A DNA stretch of 64,000 nt from Dentipellis sp. KUC8613 (taxonomy: Eukaryota; Basidiomycota; Agaricomycetes; Russulales; Hericiaceae). The stretch lies in NCBI GenBank assembly GCA_002286715.1, contig NSJX01000032.1, positions 1 to 64,000 on the forward strand. The letters are read 5' to 3'. Both the position numbers and the translations under genes were made by a program. Under the pieces are notes generated by a model. That model searched no databases and was not told the DNA's origin. It saw nothing but the letters and a program-made list of their open reading frames with translations. Below, piece by piece: positions 34,063-45,093 of the stretch (position 1 is the first letter of the stretch; each line of letters opens with the position of its first letter).

Positions 34063-35292
34063 AGTTGTCGTTGAGCTCGTGTATGTATTTTGTTCTGTAA
34101 GTTCAGACCTAGCTGCTGCTCACCATTTTTGAGATTCATGACTCACCTTCCGCGCACACAGGTCTATATATTCGTTGGAAGTTCTCCTCGCTGTATATCT
34201 TGTCCCTGACGTCGTGCAATGGAATTCAGAGTCAATCAAGTACCTGACAGACAAGCGGCTACTACACGTCGATGCGGTAAGGCATCGGACGATTCAAGGT
34301 ATTCAAACAGCCTGGTGCGGACCGAAAAGCGAGGCTGGTCCCTCTGATGCCTGATGCATCCTCCCACAGGCTGTATACACTCTAACTGATCGGAATGATG
34401 GCTGCTGTTACGGCTACAGGCGGAATGCAGGTCATGTTGCAGCAAGCCATCGCTCCAAGGAGCCCATCCATGGCAATGCATGGCCCCATCGAAGCCCGTG
34501 GGCCATAGGCGCGCGTGCACAGAGAAATTGGAGTGCGAAACACACTGCCTGCGGTGGCGGAGGACAGCCGCGAGGATGCGGGCGGGGCGCCGAGGTGAGG
34601 ACGCTGCTTGGGGCAAGTAAAGGAGTGATTGCGGACACGCGGATCACGGCGATTCGAGTCCCCAAAGCCCAGTGCAGCAGCTGCACGGAATGTGCGAGCA
34701 AGCAAGAAATGGGCGTGCCGGGCTGGGCGACACCCGCCGAGGCAATCTTTTGATGTGGCACAATGCGAGACAGGCGGCGAATGCGGTGGAGCATACGTGG
34801 ACGGCTGCAGCTAGGGCGCGCTGGGATCAGGCTGAGAATATGCGACAGATAGAGCGGGCGCCCCCATCAGGCGGTACGCTGTTGCGGCGTGATTGGAAAA
34901 GAGGGAATGACAAAAGAAAAAAAGAGAAAAAGAGGAGACAAGACGCAAAGGACGCGAGAAGCAAAGACGACGGCGGCGGCGACGGAAAATGGCAGATTTG
35001 TCGGTGCGGCGGCCGCATGAAGGCTAAGGCCAAGGGCTAAGGACGTGATGTGGAACACGGAGACGGCCTAGAGAGTGAGTGAAGCGGGTGTTTGTGTGTG
35101 TTTGTGCGAGGGTTGTAGGCTGAGAAATCAATTCAGTTTGCGTTTTCACTCACACTCGTCGTCGCTGCCTGCATCGACGCCGCCTTTTGGCCTTCTCTCT
35201 TCCCCCCTCCTCGGATCTTCCGGCATCCTCTCGCTCTTTAACTTTCTCCTTCTCTTCTCCCCCAATTCCCTTTCCTCCCATTACACGCAAAA
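34063..35292. other. Intergenic between DAP1-like and G-alpha genes
   Basis: About 1.2 kb without a recognisable gene. The last 130 bp before the G-alpha start are strongly pyrimidine-rich (CTTCTC/CCCTCC runs), a common feature of well-expressed fungal promoters. A purine-rich AAAGAGAAAAAGAGG tract lies near 34910-34940. Confidence 0.5.
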
Positions 35293-36645
35293 ATGGGTTG
35301 CGTCCAGTCTACCGGTGTTGATGAGGAGGCCAAGGCCCGTAAGTAGCCACCCCCTGTTTCCTCGTCTTTCTCTCACCTCTTCCCCAGGGAACGATGCGAT
35401 TGAGAACCAGCTCAAGCGTGACCGTCTCCTCGCTAAGAATGAAATCAAGATGTTGCTGCTCGGTGCCGGTGAATCGGGCAAGGTAGGATACCTCGTTCCG
35501 TGACAACGCACGTCCTCACCACTCTTCCTGCGCCGCAGTCGACCGTCCTCAAGCAGATGAAGCTCATCCACCATGGCGGCTACAACGAGTCGGAACGCGA
35601 CTCGTACAAGGAGATCATCTTCTCCAACACCATCCAGTCCATGCGTGCCATCCTCGAGGCTATGCCCCAGCTCGACATCTCCCTCTCCCCACAGAACGAC
35701 GCACGCCGCGCCGTCATCCTCTCCCTGCCCCCGCAGATCGAGGGCGACATCCTGCCCTCGGATGTTTCGGACGCCGTCCGTGGTCTCTGGCGTGATCCGG
35801 GTGTCAAGGAGGCCGTCCGCCGCTCCCGCGAGTTCCAGCTGAACGACTCGGCCGTCTACTACTTCAACTCCATCGACCGCATGTCCGCGCCGGGCTACAT
35901 GCCCACCGACCAGGACATCCTGCGCTCGCGTGTCAAGACGACCGGTATCACCGAAACGACGTTCAAGGTCGGCGAGCTGACGTACAAGCTCTTCGATGTC
36001 GGTGGTCAGCGTTCCGAGCGGAAGAAGTGGATTCACTGCTTCGAGAATGTCACTGCCCTGGTCTTCCTCGTCTCCCTTAGCGAGTACGACCAGATGCTGT
36101 ATGAGGATGAGAGTGTGGTATGTCCTCTGTGGCGCTTATCAGTGATAGAGCCTCTTCTCACCGTTCATATCTCCGCAGAACCGTATGCAAGAGGCGCTGA
36201 CGCTGTTCGACTCGATATGCAATTCGCGGTGGTTCGTCAAGACCTCAATCGTGAGTTTATCAGCCGCGGAAGCGACGTTGGATAGGCCAGCTGATTGCGA
36301 CCCCCTCTCAGATCCTGTTCCTGAACAAGATTGATCTCTTCGCGGAGAAGCTGCCGCGGTCGCCGCTCGGGGACTACTTCCCCGACTTCACTGGCGGCGA
36401 CGACTACGACGCCGCTTGCAACTACCTGCTTAACCGGTTCGTCAGCCTCAACCAGAGCGCAGCGACGAAGCAGATCTACGCGCATTACACATGTGCCACG
36501 GATACGCAGCAGATCAAATGTAAGCAATTCCGCCTTTGTACACTTGCTTTGTCCTGATGCTGACGCGAATCGTGACACAGTTGTCCTGAGTGCCATCCAG
36601 GACATTCTGCTGCAAATCCACTTACGGGAGTGCGGTCTTCTATAA
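35293..36645 (+). CDS. Heterotrimeric G-protein alpha subunit
   Basis: Plasma-membrane GTPase that relays receptor signals (nutrient or pheromone sensing in fungi). Exons: 35293-35338, 35388-35482, 35539-36117, 36179-36250, 36312-36519 and 36581-36645, giving 354 aa; phases agree. Seen: N-terminal MGCVQS (Gly2 myristoylation, Cys3 palmitoylation), G1 LLGAGESGKS split at K|S by an intron, helical domain, switch I with DILRSRVKTTGI (catalytic Arg and Mg-binding Thr), switch II DVGGQRSERKKW, NKIDLF, and TCATDT. It ends in CGLL, with Cys at -4 as in Gi-like subunits that can be ADP-ribosylated by pertussis toxin. Features point to fungal group I, but I cannot assign the exact paralogue. The promoter is pyrimidine-rich. 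Confidence 0.97.
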
Positions 36646-39275
36646 TTCCGCCTCGCGCTAGACGTGTGGTGTGTTCGATCTCGGTCTCGATGGATCTCTG
36701 GCAGCAATCACGGCTCTTCATCATGTATGCATTAATCTACCTCGTACATTCACCGGTTCTCGGCAGGAGCAGCAGCAGCGGGCGGCCCCGCATTCTCTCC
36801 TTCTCCCCCTCCCGCCCCACGCCGCCCGCGCCGCTTATTTACCCGTTTTTATGGATGCGTCTCGTTTGTTTACATTCCCCGTTCTGTCCCGTTAGCGTTC
36901 GCGTTCCTGTTCATTTCTCTCCTCTTCTTCCCCGTTCCTGTTTATCTTCGCTTCGGTCGGTCGGCACTTTTTTCTTTACGTTTATTGCCTCTACCCCCTG
37001 CTTGTTCCAGGCATAAGATACCATTTCTTAGTGTACATGTTTCTACAACCCATGTCCACGTTCTATTAATTTCACCTCTCTCTCTCCCTCTCTCTCCGAC
37101 CCCGCCTCCGACCCCGTCTTCATCTCCCCCCTGACGCTTTCACCCCCCATTTTTGGCCCCCGCACCTGCCCCCGCCCCCGCCTCCACATCTCTATGCTGT
37201 ATGATCATTGTCGTTCGTCGTGCGTGCTTGCGTTTGTGCAGGACGTGGAATGAATGAGATTCATCCGGGGAGATGTCTGCTCGATACTCGACGCTCGTGC
37301 GCTTTTGCGCGCTGTGTACGTGAATGGCACGGTTGGCTGTTGGTTGGGAGCTGTGGGCTGTCCGTTGCTGCTTGTGAACCGTTGCTAGCGCGTTCGCACA
37401 GATGAATGGACGGGCTGCTCGGTGGGAAGGAGCTTGAGAACGGCGTTGCCAGGTGCAGACCACTGGCCCGCTGCCATTCCAACGCCCCAGTGCCAGTGGA
37501 TGACTTGCCACAGAATAAAAAATATGATATGATATGATTTTGGCACTTTAGCCGAGCTGCCCTTAATTTAAGAATAAGTATTGCAAATTCAACCATATTC
37601 TAACCCCCCTTATAGATGCTAAGCCCGATGCCGTCGGTGATGCCGGCGTCTACCGAATGAAACCTCGCCAGGCTCGCGCGAACGCTGCCTATCGTGTGCA
37701 AGTGTCTCCCAAAGCTTCCCAACAACCCCAAGCTGGTATGATTGTCAACCCCGAGTATGACTTCGTATCATTTTCGAGCCTGTAATATTCTAATGCCATT
37801 GTTGTTGTGGTTTATTCAGCACCATAAATCCGGAATATAAGTTTCATTTCAAAATCGAAAATGAACTCGCGTATCGCGATAACATAGATTATCATATTTT
37901 TTATGCTGTGGCAAGTCATCCAGTGTTCCGTGAGAACACGTGTATGCGGCTGGCTCGTGCACTCAGAAGGGAAGGGAAGCTGGGCGAGGTGATACCGCGC
38001 GGGGTGATTAGGCGGGGATTGGGTTTGGGTTGGGGAAATGGAACGGAACCATAATGGTATTGGAGTCAGTGTGGTCTCAGTGATATATTGGGCGCTGCTT
38101 TAGCCCCCCGCGAGCGGTTTCAGGACTCGAGACTTGCGTCAAGGTGCGCAGTACATGCAGATCGTGAATAATAGTGCATCACATGCGCATGCACGCGCCC
38201 ATATCTCTATGTCTTCACGCAGATGCTCTTGATAGCGGGGCTAGCGCCAGCCCGAGCGCTCGAGCTCATGTCGCCGCTTCACATTGTCATCGACAGACTT
38301 GGACATGGAATCTGGTACAGTACTTGTACGTGAGTTGACTGAATAAGACACGCAGCCTGAGCCGTACGCGTCCGGGGCGACGTAGCGCCGCCACGCGACA
38401 TCGAAGGACGTCGACAGTGACACTTCGCAGAAGCCAGAGTCCGTCACCCGTGTCATCCACCAACGCCGTGCGTGGGTGGCAAAGTGCCAGTGCCACACCG
38501 GCGGCGGATGATGATGGAAGATAGAGGTGGCAAAGTTTGACAGAGTGTATCTGCGACGGCGTTTCGTTTTTGGTGTGTTCGACGCTGAATCCTGATACTG
38601 TTCACACCCAGAAGCGGGTGTGCCGTACTAGGCGCGAAGAGAAGCTGGAGGTGAGACGCTGGGCGCAATGTATATGCACTGCGCCGCGCCGTGAATGGGA
38701 TCGAAAATTGACACGGAGGAGAGAGAGGATGCTGTGAAGTGGATCCGAGCTTGGTCCAAGGCAGCGGAGGTGGAGACGGAGACGGAGATGGAGAGATTGT
38801 GCCGCTGCCGCTGCCGCGGCTGGGACTTTGCTTTGCAAGGAGTAGAAGGTGTTCGGAGGGCGGCATTAGAACCACGGAGCCACCGTGACTTCTTGGGATG
38901 TTGCGCTGCAGGCGCTTTGATAGGCATAGGTGGGTTCCGCTCGCAGGAGCTCTGCCGATTGGGCGGAGGCCGGACGGAGCTGAGAGGGTGCTTGGAAGGA
39001 CCTGCGGTGTAGACATTTCGCGCGTCGTATCGTGGATCTGAATGCGAGGCGGGATGGAGTGGGGACGCGGGGCGAGTTACCCAAGCCGATTGGACGTCGG
39101 CCGTGGAGGGCGCACGAAGCGACGCAGGAAGCACAGAGTTCGAAGATGTGGCAAGCTGAAACACCAGGAACAATCCCGCCGACGCGTGGATTCCGCGTTC
39201 GCAGCAAGCTGACATCCGCATCCCACCCACTTCGGGACTTCGAGTAGCATGTACGGGCGCGCTGCCTCCAGTTCC
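36646..39275. other. Long intergenic stretch, mostly without gene content
   Basis: Begins with the G-alpha 3' region (pyrimidine-rich, CTCTCTC runs near 37075-37100). An AT-rich patch (about 37500-37900) contains an exon-like island described under findings. The 38.4-39.3 kb part has overlapping unassigned frames of up to 200 codons on the minus strand (39230-38628 and 39016-38453) without family resemblance. Confidence 0.4.
37616..37735 (+). other. Exon-like island, no gene model
   Basis: A 120-nt segment preceded by TTATAG and followed by GTATGATTG reads without stops as a Lys/Arg/Ala/Pro-rich peptide (AKPDAVGDAGVYRMKPRQAR, then VQVSPKASQQPQ). It has a C/T-ending codon pattern unlike its AT-rich surroundings. 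It has no start codon at its head and I recognise no family. It could be an exon of a small gene, a gene fragment or chance. Confidence 0.3.
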
Positions 39276-40827
39276 TTATCCCGAACCCGCCTTGCCAGCC
39301 GCAAGGACATCCCGCACGTACCGCTTCATCTCCGCCGCCCACGGCCGGTACGTCCATGCATCTTCATGCAGTGCGCCTTCGATTTCGACAAAGCGCCCTA
39401 ACCCGCGCCCCCGCCCCGCGGACTTCTCCCCACCCTCCGCGCACGCGCACGCGTCCCAGATCTCCCGCGCCATTGCGGGCGGCACAACCTCGTCCCGCGC
39501 GCTCGCGAGCACCAGGACGTCATGGTGTGGCACTGCGAGCGCAGACCCTTGCACCGCACGCAGCGCGTCCCACTTGTCGTGCACGAGCGGCCCGAGGTGG
39601 TGGTACGGGAGCCAGCGCTGCGGGTAGAGCGCGCGGAGCATGTCGGGCGTGCTCGTCATGGGGTTCTCGAGGACCGCGCCGCGGAGCGTCGGCGGTGGGG
39701 ATGGGAGCGCGGAGAGGAGGCACGCTGTGACGGACGCGCCGAGGGAGTGGCCGTAGAGGATGAGTGGTGTGCCCGGGAAGCGCGCTGCTAGGTACGTCAG
39801 GGCGGCGGTGTAGTCGGCCAGGATGCCGCGCTCGGTTGGGGTGGCGCGGGTGGAGGTCCAGTAGGAGCGCGGGGCGGGCGCGAGGATGGCGAGGTCCGGG
39901 ATGGCGCGGAGGAGGGTGGCGAAGACGGGGAGGCGGTGTATTGGGTTTCCGGCGTTGCCTATAAAAATGTTAGAAGAGTGCGTAGATGTCATGAAGAAGA
40001 TAAACTCGCCTTGAAGGTAGAGCATTGCGACCTTTGGGGACGTGATTTCGGCGCGCTGGACAAGGAGACTGGATAGGACGACTTTCTTGTCGCTTGGGAT
40101 CTGGACCTGTTCGCAATGCAGACCTTTTGAAATATGCTCGAGCTTCTCGGTCCGCGAACCTGGAGGCACGTAGCCTGCGATGCCAATCAATCCTGGGACA
40201 ACCGTGCCAACGAGATAGATCGTACCCATATAGATTATCTTGCGTTGGAATATGTACAGCATAATACACTGAGAAATATGTGACAGCTGCTACGCTCGTC
40301 ATATGATGATAATATTCACCTTGTAAATCCAAAGCACGACGGGAAGCCCGAGTACGACTGCGACCGCCAGAGACGCTGAGGGCGCATCTCCTGTGGGCTG
40401 TAGGCCTAGGAAGCCAGCCCACAACGAAGGTCGCGACCAGTCAAGCTTGCCGTCAACGAATTGCGAGCGTTCCGTTCTCAGTAAAGCGCGAGCTCCCTCT
40501 GGCCGCAGCAGCATCCTGTCAAGGTCGGTGTACTTCTTCGGTTGATAGTGTAGGTGCGGCGCTTGATGATATAGAGCAGCCGTGATATGCCTGTCAGCGG
40601 CGTCTGCCAATGAGTACAACGCATTCGCTAGAGTCCGTTGTCAGACTCAAATCAAGCACGTACCTGCAATCCCTCTTTACCTTCACCCCTCCCTTTGAAC
40701 CTGTGTAGACGGATCGTTCGTATACTGGTACAGCCGCGTAGGGAGCGTCGGTGAGAAGAACCCGACGCAGAGCATCGTGCAGAAAGCTTCGCATTCGAAG
40801 ACGGTGAGCTCCGCAGAGCGTGGTCAT
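39276..40827 (-). CDS. BEM46/ABHD12-13-type alpha/beta hydrolase, membrane-anchored
   Basis: Predicted serine hydrolase of the Bem46 family, anchored to the ER or plasma membrane. Exons: 40827-40701 (first exon end uncertain), 40627-40320, 40268-40226, 40174-40010 and 39958-39276; about 441 aa if all are used. A hydrophobic anchor (LAVAVVLGLPVVLWIYK plus CIMLYIFQRKIIYM) is followed by YVPPGSRTEKLEHI, the oxyanion strand LYLQGNAGNPIHRL, nucleophile elbow YGHSLGASVTACLLS, ENPMTS, acid residue in ASARDEVVPP, and histidine in EGALHEDAW. The intron at 39959-40009 has a GC donor (GCGAGT...TAG); only this joins LQG to NAGNP. Exon 1 needs a weak GTTCAA donor, so the true start may be an ATG in exon 2 (about 40515). 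Substrate unknown. Confidence 0.85.
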
Positions 40828-41818
40828 CGAGTAGCGTAGGTTGGGCCGCTATAGACATTCACGGATGCCTCGACATCGTCCTGATGCGGGATTGAAAAGG
40901 AAGTTGGATGCGAGGTATATTGCGTCTTCGACTTCCGAAAGAGCACCGGCGCTAAATCCTTCAGCGAGTGACGTCAAAGTAGACTCGAAGCTTGACGCGA
41001 ACCTCGACTCAGGAGACTCAGCGACTCCGAGGCGATTGTCTACTTCTCTTTGAATAACTCCACTCGGAGACCGCGATACGCTGAAGGGAAAATATCTAGG
41101 ACGACTATCTCTTGCACGATACTTCTCACAGCAGCCGCCACCATTGCCATGCTTGCACGCTTCCAGACGAGGCTATCGCTCTTTTCATCTCGACGCCCTT
41201 ACCACCTCGTGTCCATGGACGGTTGGCACACCGTACTCAGCATCTTGACGTCGTTCCGCTGCGTCCATTATCGTCGCGGTCCGGCGATAGTGCTCATGCA
41301 GCTGCAGTGCGCGCTGTGTGAGGTGAAAGATTAGGAGCGTAGGTTCGGCGCGCTCATGAATTAGACCTATCCATGCGATAATGCCAAGGCAACAGAACGC
41401 AAAGGGAGTTACGACGAGCTGCTGAGGCTCAATGGCGTTCTCGTATGTATAGGCGGACGGTCCACGAGCCTCGCGGCGGGATTTCCCTCCGAGCGCGAAC
41501 AAGGGCGAGGGTATGATGCGCCGTAATGCTCGTGCGCCGGATGCAGGGCGGGGTCGATGTGATTGAGGCGACTGTGACGGCAATTATGTAGAAGATGGGT
41601 CGGGCAATGAATCGATGATGTCGAGGACTTCGTTAACATTCTGCGCTACTATAGAATGATCAAGAATGCTATGGTCAGATTGGTAAAGTACAAATGACTA
41701 TTGATACAGCAGTTGTTGTTGCGCCATTACTACTCGTTCCGTACGTATACCGCCCGAGGGAGATTCAGAGAAATGAAGTCCGAGAAACCGGTCCAACGTG
41801 AAGAATCAATCGTGACGA
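40828..41818. other. Intergenic; no gene recognised
   Basis: Contains the hydrolase promoter and the chitinase 3' side. A 132-codon minus frame (41583-41185) has one hydrophobic segment (PFAFCCLGIIAWIGLI) but no family resemblance or supported splice partner. Confidence 0.4.
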
Positions 41819-43326
41819 TCATGACGAAAAGCCCGCAGCTGAGCGGATGGAGTTGACCAGGATGTCCTTGTAGTCGCCTCCGGTCTCCCACATTGCGAAA
41901 CCGCGCAGGCCGTTGGACTTGACGAAGTTGCCTTTCATCTGGTACGACGTCGCGTCATCATAAGCGACATACACCTCCGAGGTCGAGTTGTACAGGAATG
42001 GCTAAGGGAAGACATGTTTCAGCTTCGTTGCGTCTCGTCAACACAGGCGGGGCACTGACCGTCTGGCTGCACTCATCCCAAGCGTAGTGAATACCATCGG
42101 CCCCGCCGAAGGTCCCATTCTCCGCCAACCATCCACCCTGAATAAGTCCCCAGAAATCCCACTCGCCCGACGCGCCCTGCGGGTTGCCACACACGTCCGG
42201 ACCCGGATCCGTCGTATCCCAGCTGTCACCAAGAGGCTGGTTTGCGACATTCTGGTCGAACTTGGGGTACAGTGCAAGCGCGCCGTTGAACTCGGACGGC
42301 AGCGCATCGGCCTGTGCGACGCGGAAGGAATGGCCGTACGCTGGGACACCAAGCACGAGCTTGTTCATGGGGATGCCGGCGGCGTTCCAGGCAGTGATGG
42401 CTGTGGCGGCGGAGCCTTGCTGGTTAGCGGAGCTCGTGCACGTGTCGTTGAGGGGTGAGTTGGGTCCTGCGGTGGCAGAGAAGGAGCCGTAGACGTCGTA
42501 GTTCATGATGGCGAGGTAGTCGAGGGTGTCGGCAAACCCGGAGAGGTTAGTGGCAGGGCTGCCGGACGCGTCATTCCAGGGAAGAACGGGCGTCGTGGCA
42601 GTCAAGAAGAGCTGCGAGCCGGCGGGGTCGGCGCGGAGCTCTTGTAAGAGTTGGAGAAGGTTATCTACATCGGCAGTAGAGTTGGTATTGCAGCCAATAC
42701 CGACATTGTTGGGGTACTCCCAGCTAAGATTCATAAGCAATGGAAATATGCAAAGGACATCTAGATACTTACTCAAAGTCGATGCCATCAAGGCTATACT
42801 GCTTTGCGATATCCGTCAGGGCGGAGACGAACGAAGTCCGATTCGAAGCGTCCGCAACGTTGGTAGAGAAGTACTGGCCACCAGTCCAGCCGCCAATCGA
42901 GAGAAGGGCTTTGACGTTCTGCGAAGCTGTCAGAATCCGGATCCTCATGATTGAATGGATCACATACATTGGCATGGGCGGTCTGAACGAACTGAGGCAA
43001 CAGTTCCTTGTCGGAGTCGGCAAGGGTAACCATGCTACCGTCCGCAGAAGTCAAACTTTATGATTGACATTCATAAGTGATCTACGAATGATCGAAGAAA
43101 GTAATGCGACGCACGCGAAGGAGTAAATCATATGGGTGTACTTGTTCCAGCTCACGTTCGCCAAAGGAACGTCGTCGGAATGCCAGCCAGCGTACCAGCT
43201 CGCGGCGACCAGATCAGGATTTGCATCTCGACGCGCCCTAGAGTGTCTATGAGCGTAAGGGATATGAAGAGCCTCGCTGAGGGAAGCGCCTGCCAGCAGG
43301 ATGGCCAAGAGAAGGAAGGAAAACAT
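41819..43326 (-). CDS. Secreted GH18 chitinase
   Basis: Endo- or exo-acting chitinase of glycoside hydrolase family 18, probably in cell-wall remodelling. Exons: 43326-43115, 43055-42968, 42918-42773, 42723-42060 and 42001-41819, giving 430 aa; phases agree. Signal peptide (residues 1-19, FSFLLLAILLAGASLSEA) is followed by a dibasic-rich stretch. The barrel starts at LVAASWYAGWHSDDVPLANV, with NKYTHMIYSFAL, KALLSIGGWTGG, and the catalytic motif DGIDFDWEYP (D144, D147, D149, E151), whose D149 codon is split by an intron. Then YLAIMNYDVYGSF, LVLGVPAYGHSF, and GLRGFAMWETGGDY (barrel strand 8 with Trp). No chitin-binding module is visible. N-glycosylation sites occur (NLSG, NDT). ATG 43326 gives a standard signal peptide. 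Confidence 0.93.
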
Positions 43327-44252
43327 GAGGAGAAGAGAAATTAGGAATCGTCTGGCGATAACAGGTGAGGAGCATTTACACGGGCATCGGCGTGAACACG
43401 TTGAGATGCTGTGCTCGCATGGAAGGCCCGCTATTGTGTCACTGTCTCCAATGCTGCATTGTCCACGGCCGCTAAGGCGACGCTTGGTCAACGTCTCCTC
43501 TGACAGTGGCAAGTAAAAATGCCACAGTATGGATTCTCAGTGCGTCTGAATGCTTCATGGCAAGTGAAATAGACCGCGGGACGTCAAGATGCATGAAGGT
43601 TAGCGTCGTCGTTGTGGCATCCTCGAGGCTCTCTCAATTGGCGCTCGCCTCATTGTCTTCCAGAAAAGGAAATCATCGATGTTCAGTTGTTTCTTCCGTC
43701 GCTCCCCGAACAATATGTTCACATTATTCAAACTAGCTGCCTTATTATACGAACTGACCTTCCTAGACTTGAGGGAATTCGACTTCGGCGATCTCTGCAA
43801 GAAATTAAGGCCTCGCCACCCAAGCAATTGTCCGCAGGCCCCCCATCTAGTCGAGACATGGGGTAACGCAGACGTCGACCTCGCCGAGCTGCAGCCGAGA
43901 TGAGCCGCAGTCTGCAGTTTCGAATGCTGCGAACGGCGTGCTGGGTTTGATGTTGACGTTGAAGCGCTGATCGCTAGGAACCTATGTCTCATTGCTCAAA
44001 ACATTCTACACGTCCTTCCCTCGAACTGTATGTCTAAGATCGAGAACCTGATCATAGGAAGATGGGCACAATGCAAGGTTAACGTATGTAAATGAGACCT
44101 CTACATCTGACAAGGAAGCTGGCGGGTACTGAGAAGCCCTATACCCGGGTATCGGGCGCACCAGTTAGAGTCATGATGGCTGCAGTATCGTTAGCATCAC
44201 GAAGATATCCAACACGAGACTTTTGGGTCGAAGAGCACGCTGAACAACTCAG
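43327..44252. other. Intergenic; no gene recognised
   Basis: Chitinase upstream region and the downstream side of the P-loop gene. Frames up to 130 codons on both strands show no family resemblance. Confidence 0.45.
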
Positions 44253-45093
44253 CTACTCCCTGCGAACCATGTCCCTCACGTCGAGGAGCCAAGCGTCTAC
44301 TTCGCCCGTCCAGCCGCCCAACCTGCGCGTTCTTCCACCCTGGAGGATCCCATCGGCCGCGATACGTTCATTCGCCCACCGACGGACCCTCCAATGGTTG
44401 GTTAAGCACCACCAAATGATGCTATCTTTTGAGAACGTTTCTGAGGCGCGTTCTGGGCAGCCGGCGCTGCAAGGCGGCGATAGTCCTAACAGACGCCGGA
44501 ACGTCCTGATACAGAGTCGAGGAAAATATAACAGCAAGGGCGGGTCAAGCCCTACGCGGACCATGCAAAGATCAGCGTTCTCGAAGAAATGGAGTCAGAC
44601 ACGATGGTGAGATACGCACAAATAATGTCCGTCGCCACAGCGTCAACGACATTGACGCTACCTCCCAGGTATTTATCATAGTTGCCGTCAACGACCCACC
44701 CACGAGGGTTGAGGGCTAGGGTATCTTTCACTCTCTTCTGGAATTCCTCAATCGTGCTTTTGGTCCAGTTGGGCTTCCAGAAGAGGGTATCCAGTCCAAC
44801 GTACTGCACGCCGAGGACTTTGGCGAGTTCACCGCCCAACGTCGACTATTCGGCCATCGAGGAGGTGTCGGAGGCGAAACATCTTAAGAACACTGTCATG
44901 AAGCAACGAGAAGAGTGATAGCTTGCCTTGCCCGACCCTAGAACACATGTAGATTAAGCACTTCCAGGATCAATGGATCCAATTCTCGAGGTTCGAGAAG
45001 CATACCACTATTCCCTATGATATGCACCCGAAAAATCCCATTACCATCTCCTTTGAGCGCAGGTACTGGGCTACTGCTGCCTCTGTCGGTCAT
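44253..45093 (-). CDS. FlaR/adenylate-kinase-like P-loop NTPase
   Basis: Small P-loop protein of the type annotated as topology-modulation protein FlaR or adenylate-kinase-like; fungal members are uncharacterised. Exons: 45093-45006, 44937-44927, 44845-44620 and 44551-44253, giving 207 aa; phases agree. The Walker A motif GNSGSGKST is assembled from three exons, the middle one only 11 nt long. The second intron (44926-44846) has a GC donor (GCAAGC) and TAG acceptor. Next come LGGELAKVLGVQYVGLDTLF (the aspartate of the LDxLxW motif typical of this group), WVVDGNYDKY, DIIWLDPPLLLYFPRLCIRT and WWCLTNHWRVRRW. ATG 45093 (MTDRGSSSPVPALKG) is preferred; an upstream in-frame ATG at 45267 is possible. 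A phosphotransfer role is inferred only from the fold. Confidence 0.82.

Noticed and set aside
34620..34680. tRNA-like GATTCGAGTCCCC word
   Set aside because: No acceptor, D or anticodon arms can be formed around it.
42723..42800. Apparent loss of the third Asp in the chitinase motif (DGIDFEWEYP)
   Set aside because: Reading straight through exon 3 gives Glu, but the codon is split by an intron: GA plus C after splicing gives Asp, so the motif is the normal DGIDFDWE.
43679..43903. Short plus-strand frame with a hydrophobic stretch (FTLFKLAALLYELTFL)
   Set aside because: Only 74 codons, no family resemblance, no splice partner; likely chance.
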